Source of the DNA: Alopecurus myosuroides
Lineage: Eukaryota > Streptophyta > Magnoliopsida > Poales > Poaceae
Assembly (NCBI GenBank): GCA_028641055.1
Contig: CM054062.1
Span: 231,450,696-231,514,695 of the forward strand
DNA length: 64,000 nucleotides
Direction of reading: 5' to 3'
Part shown: positions 43,885-54,354 of the stretch, in pieces
Layout of the letters: each line of letters starts with the position of its first letter
How positions within the stretch are numbered: position 1 is the stretch's first letter
The notes under the pieces: model-generated
What the model was told of the DNA's origin: nothing
Database searches by the model: none
Seen by the model: the letters and a program-made list of their open reading frames with translations, nothing else
Translations under genes and position numbers: made by a program

Positions 43885-46800
43885 CTACTGAGAAGAGAAA
43901 AGGTCCGGATACTTCTTGCGAAGATCCTCTTCGGTCTCCCACGTTGCCTCTTTATCGGAATGATGGTACCACTGCACTTTCAAGAACTTGGTGCTCTTGT
44001 TGCGAGTTTTACGCTCGGTCTCATCAAGAATGCGGATAGGGTGCTCCTCATAAGAGAGATCTTCTTGCAGATCAATTGAATCATGATCAACTGCACGACA
44101 TGGATCTTTGAAGCACCTCTTGAGCTGTGACACGTGAAACACATCGTGCACCTTGGATAGCTTTTCTGGAAGTTCAAGACGGTAGGCATTTTCTGCACGC
44201 CTTGAGAGAATGTTGAAAGGACCAATATATCTTGGTGCAAGCTTTCCTTTGACACCAAAACGATGAGTGCCTCTGAAGGGAGTTACACGGAGATATGCTT
44301 TGTCACCAGGTGCATAGACCATATCCCTGTGCTTGCTGTCATAGTAGCTTTTCTGACGAGACTGAGCAATCTTGAGATTATCACGAATGATGCGAACTTT
44401 CTCTTCGGCTTCCTTAACAATGTCAGGGCCTAAGAGTGAACGTTCACCAGCTCCAGACCAATTGATTGGACTCCTGCATCTGCGGCCATAGAGAGCCTCA
44501 AATGGTGCCATGCCTAGGCTTGCCTGGAAGCTGTTGTTGTAGGAGAATTCAGCATATGGAAGACATTCCTCCCATTTCATGCCAAATGAGATACCACATG
44601 CTCTGAGCATATCCTCGAGAATCTGATTGACTCTTTCGACTTGCCCTTGAGACTGAGGATGGTAGGCTGTGCTGAACAGAAGTTTGGTGCCCAATGCTTC
44701 TTGAAAGCTTTTCCAGAAATGAGAAGTGAAGATGCTTCCACGGTCTGAGCTTATTTCCAATGGAACACCATGAAGAGGAACAATCTTTGTTGTGTAGAGC
44801 TCTGCTAACTGGCTAGCTGAGATTGTCTCTTTGACAGGAAAGAAGTGAGCTACTTTAGTGAGTCGATCAATGACAACGAAGATTGCATCGTTGCCCCTCT
44901 TGGACTTTGGAAAACCAGTGACGAAGTCCATTTCAATCATGTCCCACTTCCACTCAGGGATTTTCAGAGGTTGGAGAAGACCGGCTGTTTTCTGATGAAC
45001 TTCCTTAACACGTTGACAAACGTCGCATTCAGAAACGTATTGAGCAATTTCATGTTTCATGCCAGGCCACCAATACAGTGTCTTGAGATCCTGGTACATC
45101 TTTGTACTTCCAGGGTGTATGGAGAGAGGAGTTTCATGAGCCTCCTTGAGAATGACATCTTTGAGACTTTGAATCTGAGGAACTGCAATGCGTCCTTCGA
45201 AGAACACAGTTCCCTTGTCATCAATTGAGAAGGACTTAAATTTCTCCTTGCCTTCTTTGATGTGTTCTACCATCTTCTTGATTTCAGCATCACGAAGTTG
45301 TTCAGAACGAATCTTGTCCTCGAGAGTTGGACTGGCTGTCAAGTTTGCAAGATAGCCTTGAGGAACAAGATCAAGGTTGAGCTTCTGGAATTCTTCATGA
45401 AGAGGAGGTTGGCTTTCCATGATCATGAGATTATTGCAATACGACTTGCGACTGAGAGCATCGTCCATAACACTAGCCTTGCCTGGAGTGTAAGAAATGG
45501 TAAGATCAAAGTCTTTGATCGTTTCAATCCATCTCCTTTGTCTGAGGTTTAGATCTGGCTGAGTGAAGATGTACTTCAGACTCTTATGATCTGAAAAGAT
45601 TTCAGTGCGATTACCCAACAAGTATTGTCTCCATTTCTTGAGGGCAAACACAACTGCTGCAAGTTCAAGGTCATGAGTGGGATAATTGAGCTCATGTGCG
45701 TTCAACTGACGTGAAGCATAAGCCACAACTTGACGTTCTTGCATAAGAACTGCACCTAGACCTTGGAGAGAAGCATCACAGAATATTTGGAAAGGTTTGG
45801 AAGGATCTGGGCCAACCAGAACTGGTGTAGAAGTGAGTTTAGTCTTCAGGAGATTGAAGCTCTCATCACATTGTGGAGACCAAACGAACTTCGTGTCCTT
45901 CTTTGTGAGGTAAGTGAGAGGTTTGGCAATCTTGGAAAAGTTTTGGACGAAGCGACGGCAATAGCTAGCCAAGCCAAGAAAACTTCTTACTTGCTTCACC
46001 GTCTTTGGAGGTTTCCAATCAACAATTGCTTTAACCTTTTCTGGATCAATGGCTATGCCCTTGGCAGAGATGACATGACCAAGGTAAGCAACTTCTGAAA
46101 TCCAGAACTCACATTTGGAGAATTTGGCATAAAGACGATGCTCGCGAAGCTTCATGAGAGTGAGACAAAGATGTTCTTCATGCTCTTCCTCGGATTTTGA
46201 GTAGACAAGAATGTCATCAAGATATACCACAACGAACTTGTCTAGGTATTCATGGAAGACAGAATTCATGAGTCGAGAGAATGTCGCCGGTGCATTGGTG
46301 AGACCAAAGGACATGACGGTGAATTCATATAGACCGTAGCGAGTGGTGAAGGCTGTCTTTGGAATATCCTCTTTTCTGATCTTTATTTGATGGTAACCCA
46401 TTCTCAAGTCCAACTTGGAGAATATTGAGGCTCCAGCAAGTTGATCAAAAAGATCATCGATACGAGGAATTGGGTACTTGTTTTTTATGGTTTTCTCGTT
46501 AAGAGGACGATAGTCAACAACGAGTCTCTTTGTGTGATCCTTCTTCACAACGAACAGAGTTGGGCAACCCCAAGCCGAGGAACTAGGTTGAATGTAACCT
46601 TTTTCCATGTACATATCAATCTGTTTCTTCAACAACTTCAGCTCGGGAGTTCCTATCTTGTAGGGATGCTTAGAGATTGGAGCAGTACCTGGCTCAAGTT
46701 CGATCACGAACTCAACAGCTCTGTCCGGAGGCATTCCTGGAAACTCTTCTGGAAAGACGTCAGGGAATTCGCAAACCACCGGAACATTTTCAAGTGAAGG

Positions 46801-47316
46801 TAGAGGTTTTGCATCGAGGGTGCACAACTGAATGGAACTTGATTCACGTGGAGAATAGACTATCTGGCCAGAAGGGTGGAACAGAGTTATTGACTTTTGA
46901 GCACAGTCAATCCTTGCTTTATTGGCCTTCAACCAATCCATACCAAGAATGACATCAATGTCATAACTTCCCAGCAACATGAGTGAAGCAAGGAATATGC
47001 GCCCTCCAATTAGGATTTGATTGTCCTTACTTATCTTGGAAGTCAACATTTGAGATCCCGGGGAGTGAACAGTGATCTGATTGCTTAGTGGAACCACAAT
47101 TAGCTTGTTTGTTGTGGCAAAAGTCTTTGACACAAAAGAATGCGATGCTCCGGTATCAAACAACACTTTAGCTGGAAAAGAGTTTACGGGTAATATACCG
47201 AGAACGACGTCAGGAGCTTCCTCAGCTTTGTCGATCTTAACATGATTCACCCTTGCGGTCCTCCCGACATGCCTGTTGTTGGAGTTGAAGGCCTTAGGCG
47301 GGGGAGCGCGCACCAT
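43885..47316 (-). CDS. Chromovirus Pol: protease, RT, RNase H, integrase, chromodomain
   Basis: An uninterrupted frame of 1143 codons. Protease: [11 protein letters not shown] with the active Asp at residue 54. [15 protein letters not shown] and catalytic YLDD at 365-368. RNase H begins with [11 protein letters not shown] (Asp 514). Integrase: [11 protein letters not shown] with CDVCQRVK zinc ligands, then [15 protein letters not shown] and QGQVERVNQ for the catalytic triad. The C-terminal 60 residues ([16 protein letters not shown]) are a chromodomain of the type that directs chromoviruses to heterochromatin. The protein begins at the edge of the CACTA insertion and would normally be fused to Gag upstream. 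All active-site residues are present. Confidence 0.93.
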   Translation of the reverse strand: MVRAPPPKAFNSNNRHVGRTARVNHVKIDKAEEAPDVVLGILPVNSFPAKVLFDTGASHSFVSKTFATTNKLIVVPLSNQITVHSPGSQMLTSKISKDNQILIGGRIFLASLMLLGSYDIDVILGMDWLKANKARIDCAQKSITLFHPSGQIVYSPRESSSIQLCTLDAKPLPSLENVPVVCEFPDVFPEEFPGMPPDRAVEFVIELEPGTAPISKHPYKIGTPELKLLKKQIDMYMEKGYIQPSSSAWGCPTLFVVKKDHTKRLVVDYRPLNEKTIKNKYPIPRIDDLFDQLAGASIFSKLDLRMGYHQIKIRKEDIPKTAFTTRYGLYEFTVMSFGLTNAPATFSRLMNSVFHEYLDKFVVVYLDDILVYSKSEEEHEEHLCLTLMKLREHRLYAKFSKCEFWISEVAYLGHVISAKGIAIDPEKVKAIVDWKPPKTVKQVRSFLGLASYCRRFVQNFSKIAKPLTYLTKKDTKFVWSPQCDESFNLLKTKLTSTPVLVGPDPSKPFQIFCDASLQGLGAVLMQERQVVAYASRQLNAHELNYPTHDLELAAVVFALKKWRQYLLGNRTEIFSDHKSLKYIFTQPDLNLRQRRWIETIKDFDLTISYTPGKASVMDDALSRKSYCNNLMIMESQPPLHEEFQKLNLDLVPQGYLANLTASPTLEDKIRSEQLRDAEIKKMVEHIKEGKEKFKSFSIDDKGTVFFEGRIAVPQIQSLKDVILKEAHETPLSIHPGSTKMYQDLKTLYWWPGMKHEIAQYVSECDVCQRVKEVHQKTAGLLQPLKIPEWKWDMIEMDFVTGFPKSKRGNDAIFVVIDRLTKVAHFFPVKETISASQLAELYTTKIVPLHGVPLEISSDRGSIFTSHFWKSFQEALGTKLLFSTAYHPQSQGQVERVNQILEDMLRACGISFGMKWEECLPYAEFSYNNSFQASLGMAPFEALYGRRCRSPINWSGAGERSLLGPDIVKEAEEKVRIIRDNLKIAQSRQKSYYDSKHRDMVYAPGDKAYLRVTPFRGTHRFGVKGKLAPRYIGPFNILSRRAENAYRLELPEKLSKVHDVFHVSQLKRCFKDPCRAVDHDSIDLQEDLSYEEHPIRILDETERKTRNKSTKFLKVQWYHHSDKEATWETEEDLRKKYPDLFSSQ

Positions 47317-47384
47317 TGCCTGGTTTGTGTTAGGACGAGGTGGTGGTGGAGGTAGCTGCCACTGGTAGAAAATAGGCCTACAGT

Positions 47385-47575
47385 CCCGGTTCGCCAGGAC
47401 TATTAATCCCGTCCGGGCAACCGGGACTAGCTATGCGCGACTAAATGCCCCCCCTATAGTCCCGCCACTTACGGACCGGGACTAAAAGCCCGTCCACGTG
47501 GGCGCTAGGGGTCCGTTGCGGCGGAGGACCTTTAGTCCCGGGTCTTGTGGTTAACCGGGACTGAAAACCTGCGCA
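47385..47575. repeat. Left sub-terminal repeats of the CACTA element
   Basis: Several direct and inverted copies of agtcccgg(t) and ccgggact(a) within 190 bp (for example near 47392, 47426, 47478 and 47534). In CACTA elements such repeats bind the transposase or its partner protein. The right-hand counterparts lie at about 51,620-51,800. Confidence 0.8.
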
Positions 47576-47816
47576 GGTTTAGGGTTTTAGGCCCCCTAAA
47601 CCTGTTTCCTTTTTAATTTGTTTTGTTTTAATTTCAGTACACATATTCATGCATATATATATATATGAAATATCAAACAAGGAGAATTCAATAGGAATAT
47701 ATAATATATATTCAATATCGGGTGACCATATATACAACCTCGAACAAGTTTCCATATTACACAATTAAGATGGACGAGCATACACAAATTCGCACAAGTT
47801 TCAAAGTACTTAGGGC

Positions 47817-49128
47817 TTATACATGCTTATAAAAGTCATCGTCGGTGGACGCATGGAACTCTCCTTTCTTCTGGATGACATGCCTAAGGAAAAATCCTGC
47901 TATTTCCTCTTGAATTGGTCGGAAGCGAGCTTCTGGAGTAAGCGCCCTCCGCAAGTTATTGAGACCGTTCCGCGTTTGCTCGTCCTTCTTCCTCTCAGAT
48001 ATTTCTTTCCGTATGTTCTCACAGACATAGTATCCACATAGACCGGTCCCCGGTGGCTGCTTATCCACACCTTTGAACACATTTTTAAATTTTAGCGCAT
48101 CTTTGAATTCACCGACATGTTGAAGTGAGAGCCGTCTCCAAACTCTACAATGCAAATAAAATTAAATGAACAAGGGAGTTATTAGCTTAGAAAATGAACA
48201 AAAGAGACCAATCGATATAGAGCGCAAATGATTGAAAAATAATTACTTTTGCATCATTTTTCTCATGTCGACCCAAAGATCTGTATTTGAATTCATAGAG
48301 TCAATGATGAAAACTATGGACTTGTGAAGATCAATTTTTAGCAGAATCCAGTGGTACCTGCGGACACATTAGATGCAGAGTCATGCATAATTTATCGATT
48401 GGACATACCATGCATGGAGTAAACAAAAGAGAATGGGAACATGAGAGAAACACTCACCCAAAATGGTAAGGAAATAGAATATATCTTTTGGATTCATGCT
48501 TTTTAAAAAAATTGTACAAGTCTTTCTCCACGTCTATGGGGTGACGTTCTAACATAGTTCCATTAATGATTTGTGGGTCAATGAACCCAATATCATGGAT
48601 GAGTCTTACTTTGCATTCCCAAATCTTCAATCTGCATAATAGCGTACGGAACAATATAGTTAGGACAATATATATATATATATAGTGTAGGCAAATGAAG
48701 AACGAGATGAGGTAGAAATAAATCACTTACAGAACGTAGCAACTCAGGATAGATTTGTCGAGCTCACGCATATTGAACAGTTGGAACAATTCACTCAACT
48801 CAACTGTTACAGAGTACTTTTTGGTGTGATGCTCCTCTGTATAATCCACATACACATATTCTTTGTCGGTAAATGTTATGAAATCTTTGTACCAACGTAG
48901 CAGACTTTGCATTAGTGGTGGTAGATCCTTTTCCTTCGCAGGCTCGACGAGAGGCCCTTTCTTCACATATTTTAATGCTACATCAGCCACTGGCATATCG
49001 TCCATGTCTAAAAAGGCACGGAGAGACATACCGGCCTCGGACACATTTTGCATGGCAGTAGCTACAGTCAATCCCATTGCTGTCACAGCATTTATGACCT
49101 CGGGGTCATGTTCCGGAGCGGCTTTCAC
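47817..49128 (-). CDS. CACTA-borne Ulp1-like cysteine protease (C48), multi-exon
   Basis: Exons on the minus strand, approximate: 49128-48731 (start uncertain), about 48632-48461, about 48350-48258, and about 48140-47817. The first exon has VYVDYTEEHHTKKYS and FNMRELDKSILSCYVL. Later exons supply the catalytic set of Ulp1/SENP proteases: His in YHWILL across the second splice, Asp in VFIIDSM, Gln in KQPPGT and Cys in GLCGYYVCE. Introns have GT-AG ends (for example gtgagtg after ILFPYHFG). Ulp1-like domains in plant CACTA and MULE elements are common; the natural substrate is not known. It lies downstream of the transposase in the same direction and might be one long transcript. Confidence 0.75.
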
Positions 49129-49260
49129 TATGAGGGGGATATCGATTGTTTACTCTGCATCCCGAGCTGGGCAACTTGTTTCCCGCTTTGTATCATTTTT
49201 GTTTTTTTTTTCTCCTCCTCCAATATTCCTGCTTGCTTACGAAGTTCAATATCATAGTCT

Positions 49261-51378
49261 TTAGGCAAATTCTTCACGGATTGGGACACTGTCGATAAAA
49301 AATCCGTAGCCCAATTGCGTCATAATCACGTGGCAGTCGTGAGACTTCAGGTTTTGGAACTTTTTCTCCGCCATGTTTATTATTCCCTTTATATTCGACG
49401 AGAAGCCAGACGGGACCTTCATACTGCTCAGGCATTCAAAAAAAATGACCTTCTCTTCTTTCGTAAGAGCGTAGCTGGCACGACCTTGAAACCATTCCGG
49501 ATGCCGGTCATCTGGGTCTTTCAAAAGTTGTTGATCCCGCCGTGCTTCCTTTGTATCCTTTGTCTTCCCATACACGCCCAAGAAGCTTAGCAGGTTCACG
49601 CAAACATTCTTCGTAACATGCATCACGTCGATTGCAGAGCGGACATCTAGGACTTTCCAATACTGTAGCTCCCAAAATATCGATTTCTTTTTCCACATGG
49701 GTACGTGCCCGTCAACTCCCTGCGGAACTGATTGCCCGCCAGGACCCTTTCCAAAGATGACATTCAAATCCTTGACCATATCAAATATCTCATCTCCAGT
49801 ACGTTCCGCAGGCTTCGGCCGGTGATCTGCCTTGCCGTTGAAATGCTTGCCTTTCTTTCTTACGTTATGATTTCGGGGAAGAAATCGACGATGACCCAGG
49901 TACACGTTCTTCCTACAGTTATCCAAAAATACACTTTCAGTCTCATGTAAGCAGTGCGTGCATGCTTTGTATCCCTTATTTGACTGTCCAGAAAGGTTAC
50001 TGAGAGCAGGCCAATCGTTGATGGTTACAAAAAGCAACGCTCGTAGGTTAAATTCCTCTTCTTTGTGCTCATCCCACACAGGTACACCAGGTTTGCCCCA
50101 CAATTGTAAAAGTTCATCAACTAATGGCCTTAGGTACACATCGATGTCGTTGCCGGGTTGCTTCGGACCTTGGATGAGCACTGGCATCATAATGAACTTC
50201 CGCTTCATGCACAACCAAGGAGGAAGGTTGTAGATGCATAGAGTCACGGGCCAGGTGCTATGGCTGAAGCTCTGCTCGCCAAAAGGATTCATGCCATCAG
50301 TACTTAGACCAAATCTTATGTTCCTTGCGTCAGCTGCAAAATCTTTGAACTCTCTGTCGATCTTTCTCCATTGCGTTCCATCAGCGGGGTGTCTCAACTC
50401 CCCGTCGGACTTACGGTCCTCTTTGTGCCATCGCAACAACTTGGCATGATCTTTGTTCCTGAACAGGCGTTTCAACCGAGGTATTATAGGAGCATACCAC
50501 ATCACCTTGGCGGGAACCCTCTTCCTGGGTTTCTCGCCCTCAACATCGTCACCAGGGTCATCGCCTCTGATCTTATAACGCAATGCAGTGCATACAGGGC
50601 ATTCATTCAAATCCTCGTATGCACCGCGGTAGAGGACGCAGTCGTTAATGCATGCATGTATCTTCAGAATCTCTAAACCTAGAGGGCACACAACCTTCTT
50701 TGCTTCGTACGTACTGGTGGGCAACTCGTTATTCTTCGGAAGCATATTCTTCAAAATTTTCAGCAAATTTTCAAATGATGAGTCAGCTACACCTTCCCGT
50801 GCCTTCCATTTCAGCAAATCCAGTGTGGAGCCCAGCTTTTTCAGACTATTGTCGCATCCTGGGTACAGTGACTTCGTGTGATCCTCTAACATGCGATCCA
50901 AATTCTCCCTCTCCTTGTCAGTTTCGCAGCGTCTCCGTGCATCAGCAATGGTCCGACCAAGATCATCAGCGGGCTCATCATGTGCCTCTTCTTCACCTTC
51001 ACCAAACCCTTCCCCACCTTCAGCATCATCCTCCATGAAAGTATCACCGAAAAGGTCATGATAGTTGAAATCGATATCATCCTCTTCTTCATCTTCTTCC
51101 ATTCTAACCCCTCTTTCTCCATGCTTGGTCCAACAATTATAGCTTGGCATGAAACCGTGCCGAAGCAGGTGCATGTGAACGACTCTTGAGGAGGAGTGAC
51201 CCTTCTCATTCTTACATTCAGCACATGGACACATAATAAAACCTCGCTGTTTGTTCGCATTTGCCACTACGAGGAAATCTTTCAAACCCGTAGTGAACTC
51301 ACCGGAGAGTCGGTTACCGTACATCCATTGCCGATTCATCTGCATTATTATTATATAAAGTATATAATTAACCATCAT
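49261..51378 (-). pseudogene. CACTA TNP2-type transposase, C-terminally truncated
   Basis: Starts at an ATG (51378). The N-terminus holds the transposase-associated zinc module (RQWMYGNRLS, then CPCAECKN and H-rich HMHLLRHGF). An acidic Glu/Asp linker follows. The TNP2 core (from about residue 300) has KVMWYAPIIPRLKRLF, FGLSTDGMNPFGEQS, SVPVWDE-type and DVMHVTKNVCVN segments. The frame reads to KSHDCHVIMTQLGYGFF and stops; related proteins continue for several hundred residues after this motif, so a deletion or shift removed the C-terminal part. Likely unable to act alone. Confidence 0.88.
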
Positions 51379-51853
51379 GCATCTGTTAAACTAACTAGCT
51401 AGCTGGAAATAATACAAATCATGAAAGGTTCAAGTTGCTAACCGCGATCACGGAGGTAAAATAAATGAAAACGCTCAAGTGTGTTTCATGCTATGGGGCA
51501 TTTCATCGAACACCTTGTGTGCATAGTAGGAACCAAAAGCATACCCACCACCCCCTTGTGAATATTGTGAGCAAATGTGGCCAAGTGCAGCGAGGTGAGT
51601 CCTATATATAGGGATGGGCCTTTAGTCCCGGTTCACCTGGACAACCGCGGCTAAAGGCCGTGGGGCCGGCCCGAGGACCTATTAGTCCCCGTTGGTCTGG
51701 CCAACCGGGACTAAATCCCCTCCCCTCCGCCAGCTGTGGGCCGAGCGCGCTGGGCCCAGACTATTGGTCGCGGGTCTCGTCCCGAACCGTGACTAAAGAC
51801 CCCTATGGTCGCGGGTCCATTATTTTGGGGACTAATGGGGGCGTACCGAAGGC

Positions 51854-52788
51854 CTATTTTCTACCAGTGTGCCTCTGCGTGCACTTGTCGGCGTAGTGCC
51901 CCGTCTGCTTGCACTTGTAGCAAGTGACGACACGAGGAGGCCCTGGCCTTGGCTGCCCCATCGAAGCCCTTTGAACATGCATCTGTGTAGGGTTGGGTGG
52001 GCGGGGAGCGAAGCCTGGAGAAGTTTGGGCGTATGGAGCCCGAGTGACAGCACCATTTGGTACCCAGATGCGGCGCTTCTGCGGAGGGGTGGTCATGTTG
52101 GAGGAGGAACCACCCTCACGCGAGTGCTTGCGAGACTCCTCGAACGCCTTGCGCCCATTTTCTTCATTGAGCGCGGTTTTAACGAGATCCTCGAAGCTGT
52201 TGGCCTTGATATTGGTGAGGGCATACTTGAGCTCCGGGTTAAAGCCTCTGCGGAACCTTGCCATCTTCTTAGCTTCAGTGGACACCTCATCTCCAGCGTA
52301 CCGAGCGAGGCGATTGAACTCACTCTGATAGCCGATGACGTCCAACTTGCCCTGCTTGAGGGAGCAAAACTCTTCACGCATCCTTTCCATGAGACCATCT
52401 GGAATGTGGTGCTTCAGGAAGGCTTCCTTGAAACAACCCACGTGACTGGTATCCCAGTTCTCATGGCCTGGAAGTTCTCCCACCAAGTAGCTGCCTGACC
52501 CTTCAGCAGATAGGAGGCATACTTGACCTTGTCTTCCTCAGCTACGTGAGCAATCTCCAGAGCCTTAGCTATCTCACGGATCCAGTCATCAGCGTCCAGA
52601 GGCTCGCGTGTGGCCACGAAAGCTCTTGGGCCCAGACTGAGAAACTCCTTGATGCTGACTCGTGGAGCTGTCTGGTTGTTGTGCTGATTAGTCTGAAACT
52701 GGGCCATCTGCGTCATGACTTGGGTCATCTGAGTCAACAGCTCCGCGATTGGCGGTGGCTCAGGCGCGTTGTTCCTTGTTGGCGGCAT
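51854..52788 (-). pseudogene. Chromovirus Gag (nucleocapsid), one frameshift
   Basis: ATG at 52788. The N-terminal part has ELLTQMTQVMTQM and the retrotransposon gag domain (DADDWIREIAKALEIA, KVKYASYLLKGQAATWW). The frame shifts by about one base near 52,430 and continues from about 52,450 as FKEAFLKHHIPDG, YQSEFNRLARY, ending in a CCHC zinc knuckle (CYKCKQTGHYADKC). A few codons after the knuckle the CACTA element interrupts the link to protease. Confidence 0.88.
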
Positions 52789-52997
52789 CCTGAATGGAAA
52801 TGCATTTTAGCATAACAATAGAAAAGGATAGACTTGGCAACCGAAAGAGAGATTATTCCGACGCATGAATAGATAACCAACAGGTACATCATCACATGTT
52901 CAAATACATCAGAATATCCAACACACCATAAATGGTTCGAATGCCAAAGGATAACTAAACATCGCTAAGAATGGATACATTGGTACTCCCATGCTCA

Positions 52998-53813
52998 TCA
53001 CACAGGACGGCGACTAGGAGTACGGCGAGAGGTACGGTGAGGAGCACGCCCACGAAAGTAGGTAGAACGACGATCCACATAGATCTGACGTGGTCTGAGA
53101 GCGACTCTAGGTGTGGTGAAGTACATAGCGTCGACTCCCTGTGCTCCAAAGCGTGGAATCCCAGTGTAACCAGCACCAAGGTTAAGGAGTGGACCTCTGA
53201 TCGGCTCGTAACCTCCAGCATCTGGCAGACGACGCCCAACTGGCTGATCGAAACGTGCAAAGCGCTCGTCTCCCACAAAGTCTGTGGTGTACGTCGCCAG
53301 ACGAGTCAAAGCAAGGTAGAGCTGCTCTCTGACTGAAGCCAACTCCTGAGATAGTGTGCTGGCAACTGCGTCACTGTGCCTCACAAACTGAGCGGTGGTG
53401 TGCAGCCTGGAGTTATCATGCTCGTAGACATCCAAGTTGTCGTAGAGAGTGAAGTGAGCTCCCTCCGAAGTGATGTAACCACGGGGGATGTGGCGATAGA
53501 TAGAATCGTCAAATCCCCAGTAGTCAGCACGAAGGACGGTGAGACTCACATAAGCTGCCTGCTGCACAGCCATATCCACTGTGGAACCTACTGCCTCATA
53601 GCGGTGGACTACGCTCATGCCATCATCTGACAGAATGTAGATGGTAGCCTGGTAGTAGGTCTGATCAAACTCTCGCTGCTGCTCGTAGACCTGGTACTCT
53701 GGTGCCCAACGGAACACCAGAAAAGTGACCATGTCTCTCAGCATCTCCGGATAACCGGCAGTGCTCTCGCAACGAGTCATACAAACCACCTGCGGGTAGA
53801 ACCTGAGATCCAT
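52998..53813 (-). CDS. Extra ORF (271 aa) between 5' LTR and gag of the chromovirus
   Basis: First ATG at 53813 (the frame is open a little further upstream without ATG), stop at 52998, about 210 nt ahead of gag and in the same direction. The protein starts MDLRFYPQVVCM and has a segment YQATIYILSDDGMSVVHRYE followed by AVQQAAYVSLTVLR. That beta-beta-beta-helix-like pattern recalls a double-stranded RNA-binding fold, but this is only an impression. The tail is Arg-rich (RRTPSRRPV). I do not recognise it as gag, pol or a named domain. It is intact, which suggests selection or recent activity. Confidence 0.65.
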   Translation of the reverse strand: MDLRFYPQVVCMTRCESTAGYPEMLRDMVTFLVFRWAPEYQVYEQQREFDQTYYQATIYILSDDGMSVVHRYEAVGSTVDMAVQQAAYVSLTVLRADYWGFDDSIYRHIPRGYITSEGAHFTLYDNLDVYEHDNSRLHTTAQFVRHSDAVASTLSQELASVREQLYLALTRLATYTTDFVGDERFARFDQPVGRRLPDAGGYEPIRGPLLNLGAGYTGIPRFGAQGVDAMYFTTPRVALRPRQIYVDRRSTYFRGRAPHRTSRRTPSRRPV

Positions 53814-54339
53814 CTGCAGATGATCGGGGAAGCTTTGATTAGACGCCGGTAGAAGAACTGAAGTGGCAAGCAACAACAAGGTTTCAACGGACGAAAAGGA
53901 TGTTGAGAAGAACAGGATATCGAAGCAACATTCGGGAAACACAAGACCAAACACTCCTGAGGTACTACGGAAAACCCATCCGGGCTTCTAAAGGATCAAT
54001 ATCTACTGCTTAAGGAATAGAGGATCTGCTTCCGGGGCTTACACGCCTCCGTTCTCAATCATGAGTAGGCAACATGATAAATCATGTCACAACCACCTCC
54101 ATTCCTATGGTCTAGTAGATATAACTATCCTAGAGAAACCAGGATACGTGAAATCCTAACTTGAAAGTTTAGATGAGAAGATAAAACAACGTTGCACTTC
54201 CTTACCAGAAAAGGGAGGGTGGGTGGGGAAAGAAATAAAAGAACAGAATTCCTACTCTCACGTTTCATTTTTCCTATATAGCTACAAAATAGTTTCTAGA
54301 CTCGACTGCGACCAGTAAAAGGGATCCTATAGGCAGACA

Positions 54340-54352
54340 GGCTCTGATACCA
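54340..54352 (-). other. Primer binding site of the chromovirus (tRNA-iMet)
   Basis: On the minus strand TGGTATCAGAGCC follows the right LTR after 2 nt and matches the 3' end complement of plant initiator tRNA-Met, the usual primer of chromoviruses. It fixes the right LTR as the 5' LTR. Confidence 0.9.
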
Positions 54353-54354
54353 TT

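Larger units (their letters stand above)
47360..51869 (-). mobile_element. CACTA (En/Spm) DNA transposon, 4.5 kb, inside the chromovirus gag-pol
   Basis: Ends are CACTGGTAGAAAATAGGCCT at the left and its complement aggcctattttctaccagtg at the right. The 3-bp duplication TGC is at 47357-47359 and 51870-51872, the TSD length of CACTA elements. Both sub-terminal regions are full of tagtcccggtt and aaccgggacta in both orientations. It encodes a TNP2 transposase and an Ulp1-like protease on the minus strand. Autonomous relatives are usually far longer; here the transposase C-terminus is missing, so it is a deletion derivative. Confidence 0.95.

Noticed and set aside
44845..46797. Plus-strand open frames opposite the chromovirus pol
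   Set aside because: They are opposite-strand shadows of a long, domain-rich coding frame.
49315..51402. Plus-strand open frames opposite the CACTA transposase
   Set aside because: Opposite-strand shadows of the TNP2 coding frame, with no domain of their own.
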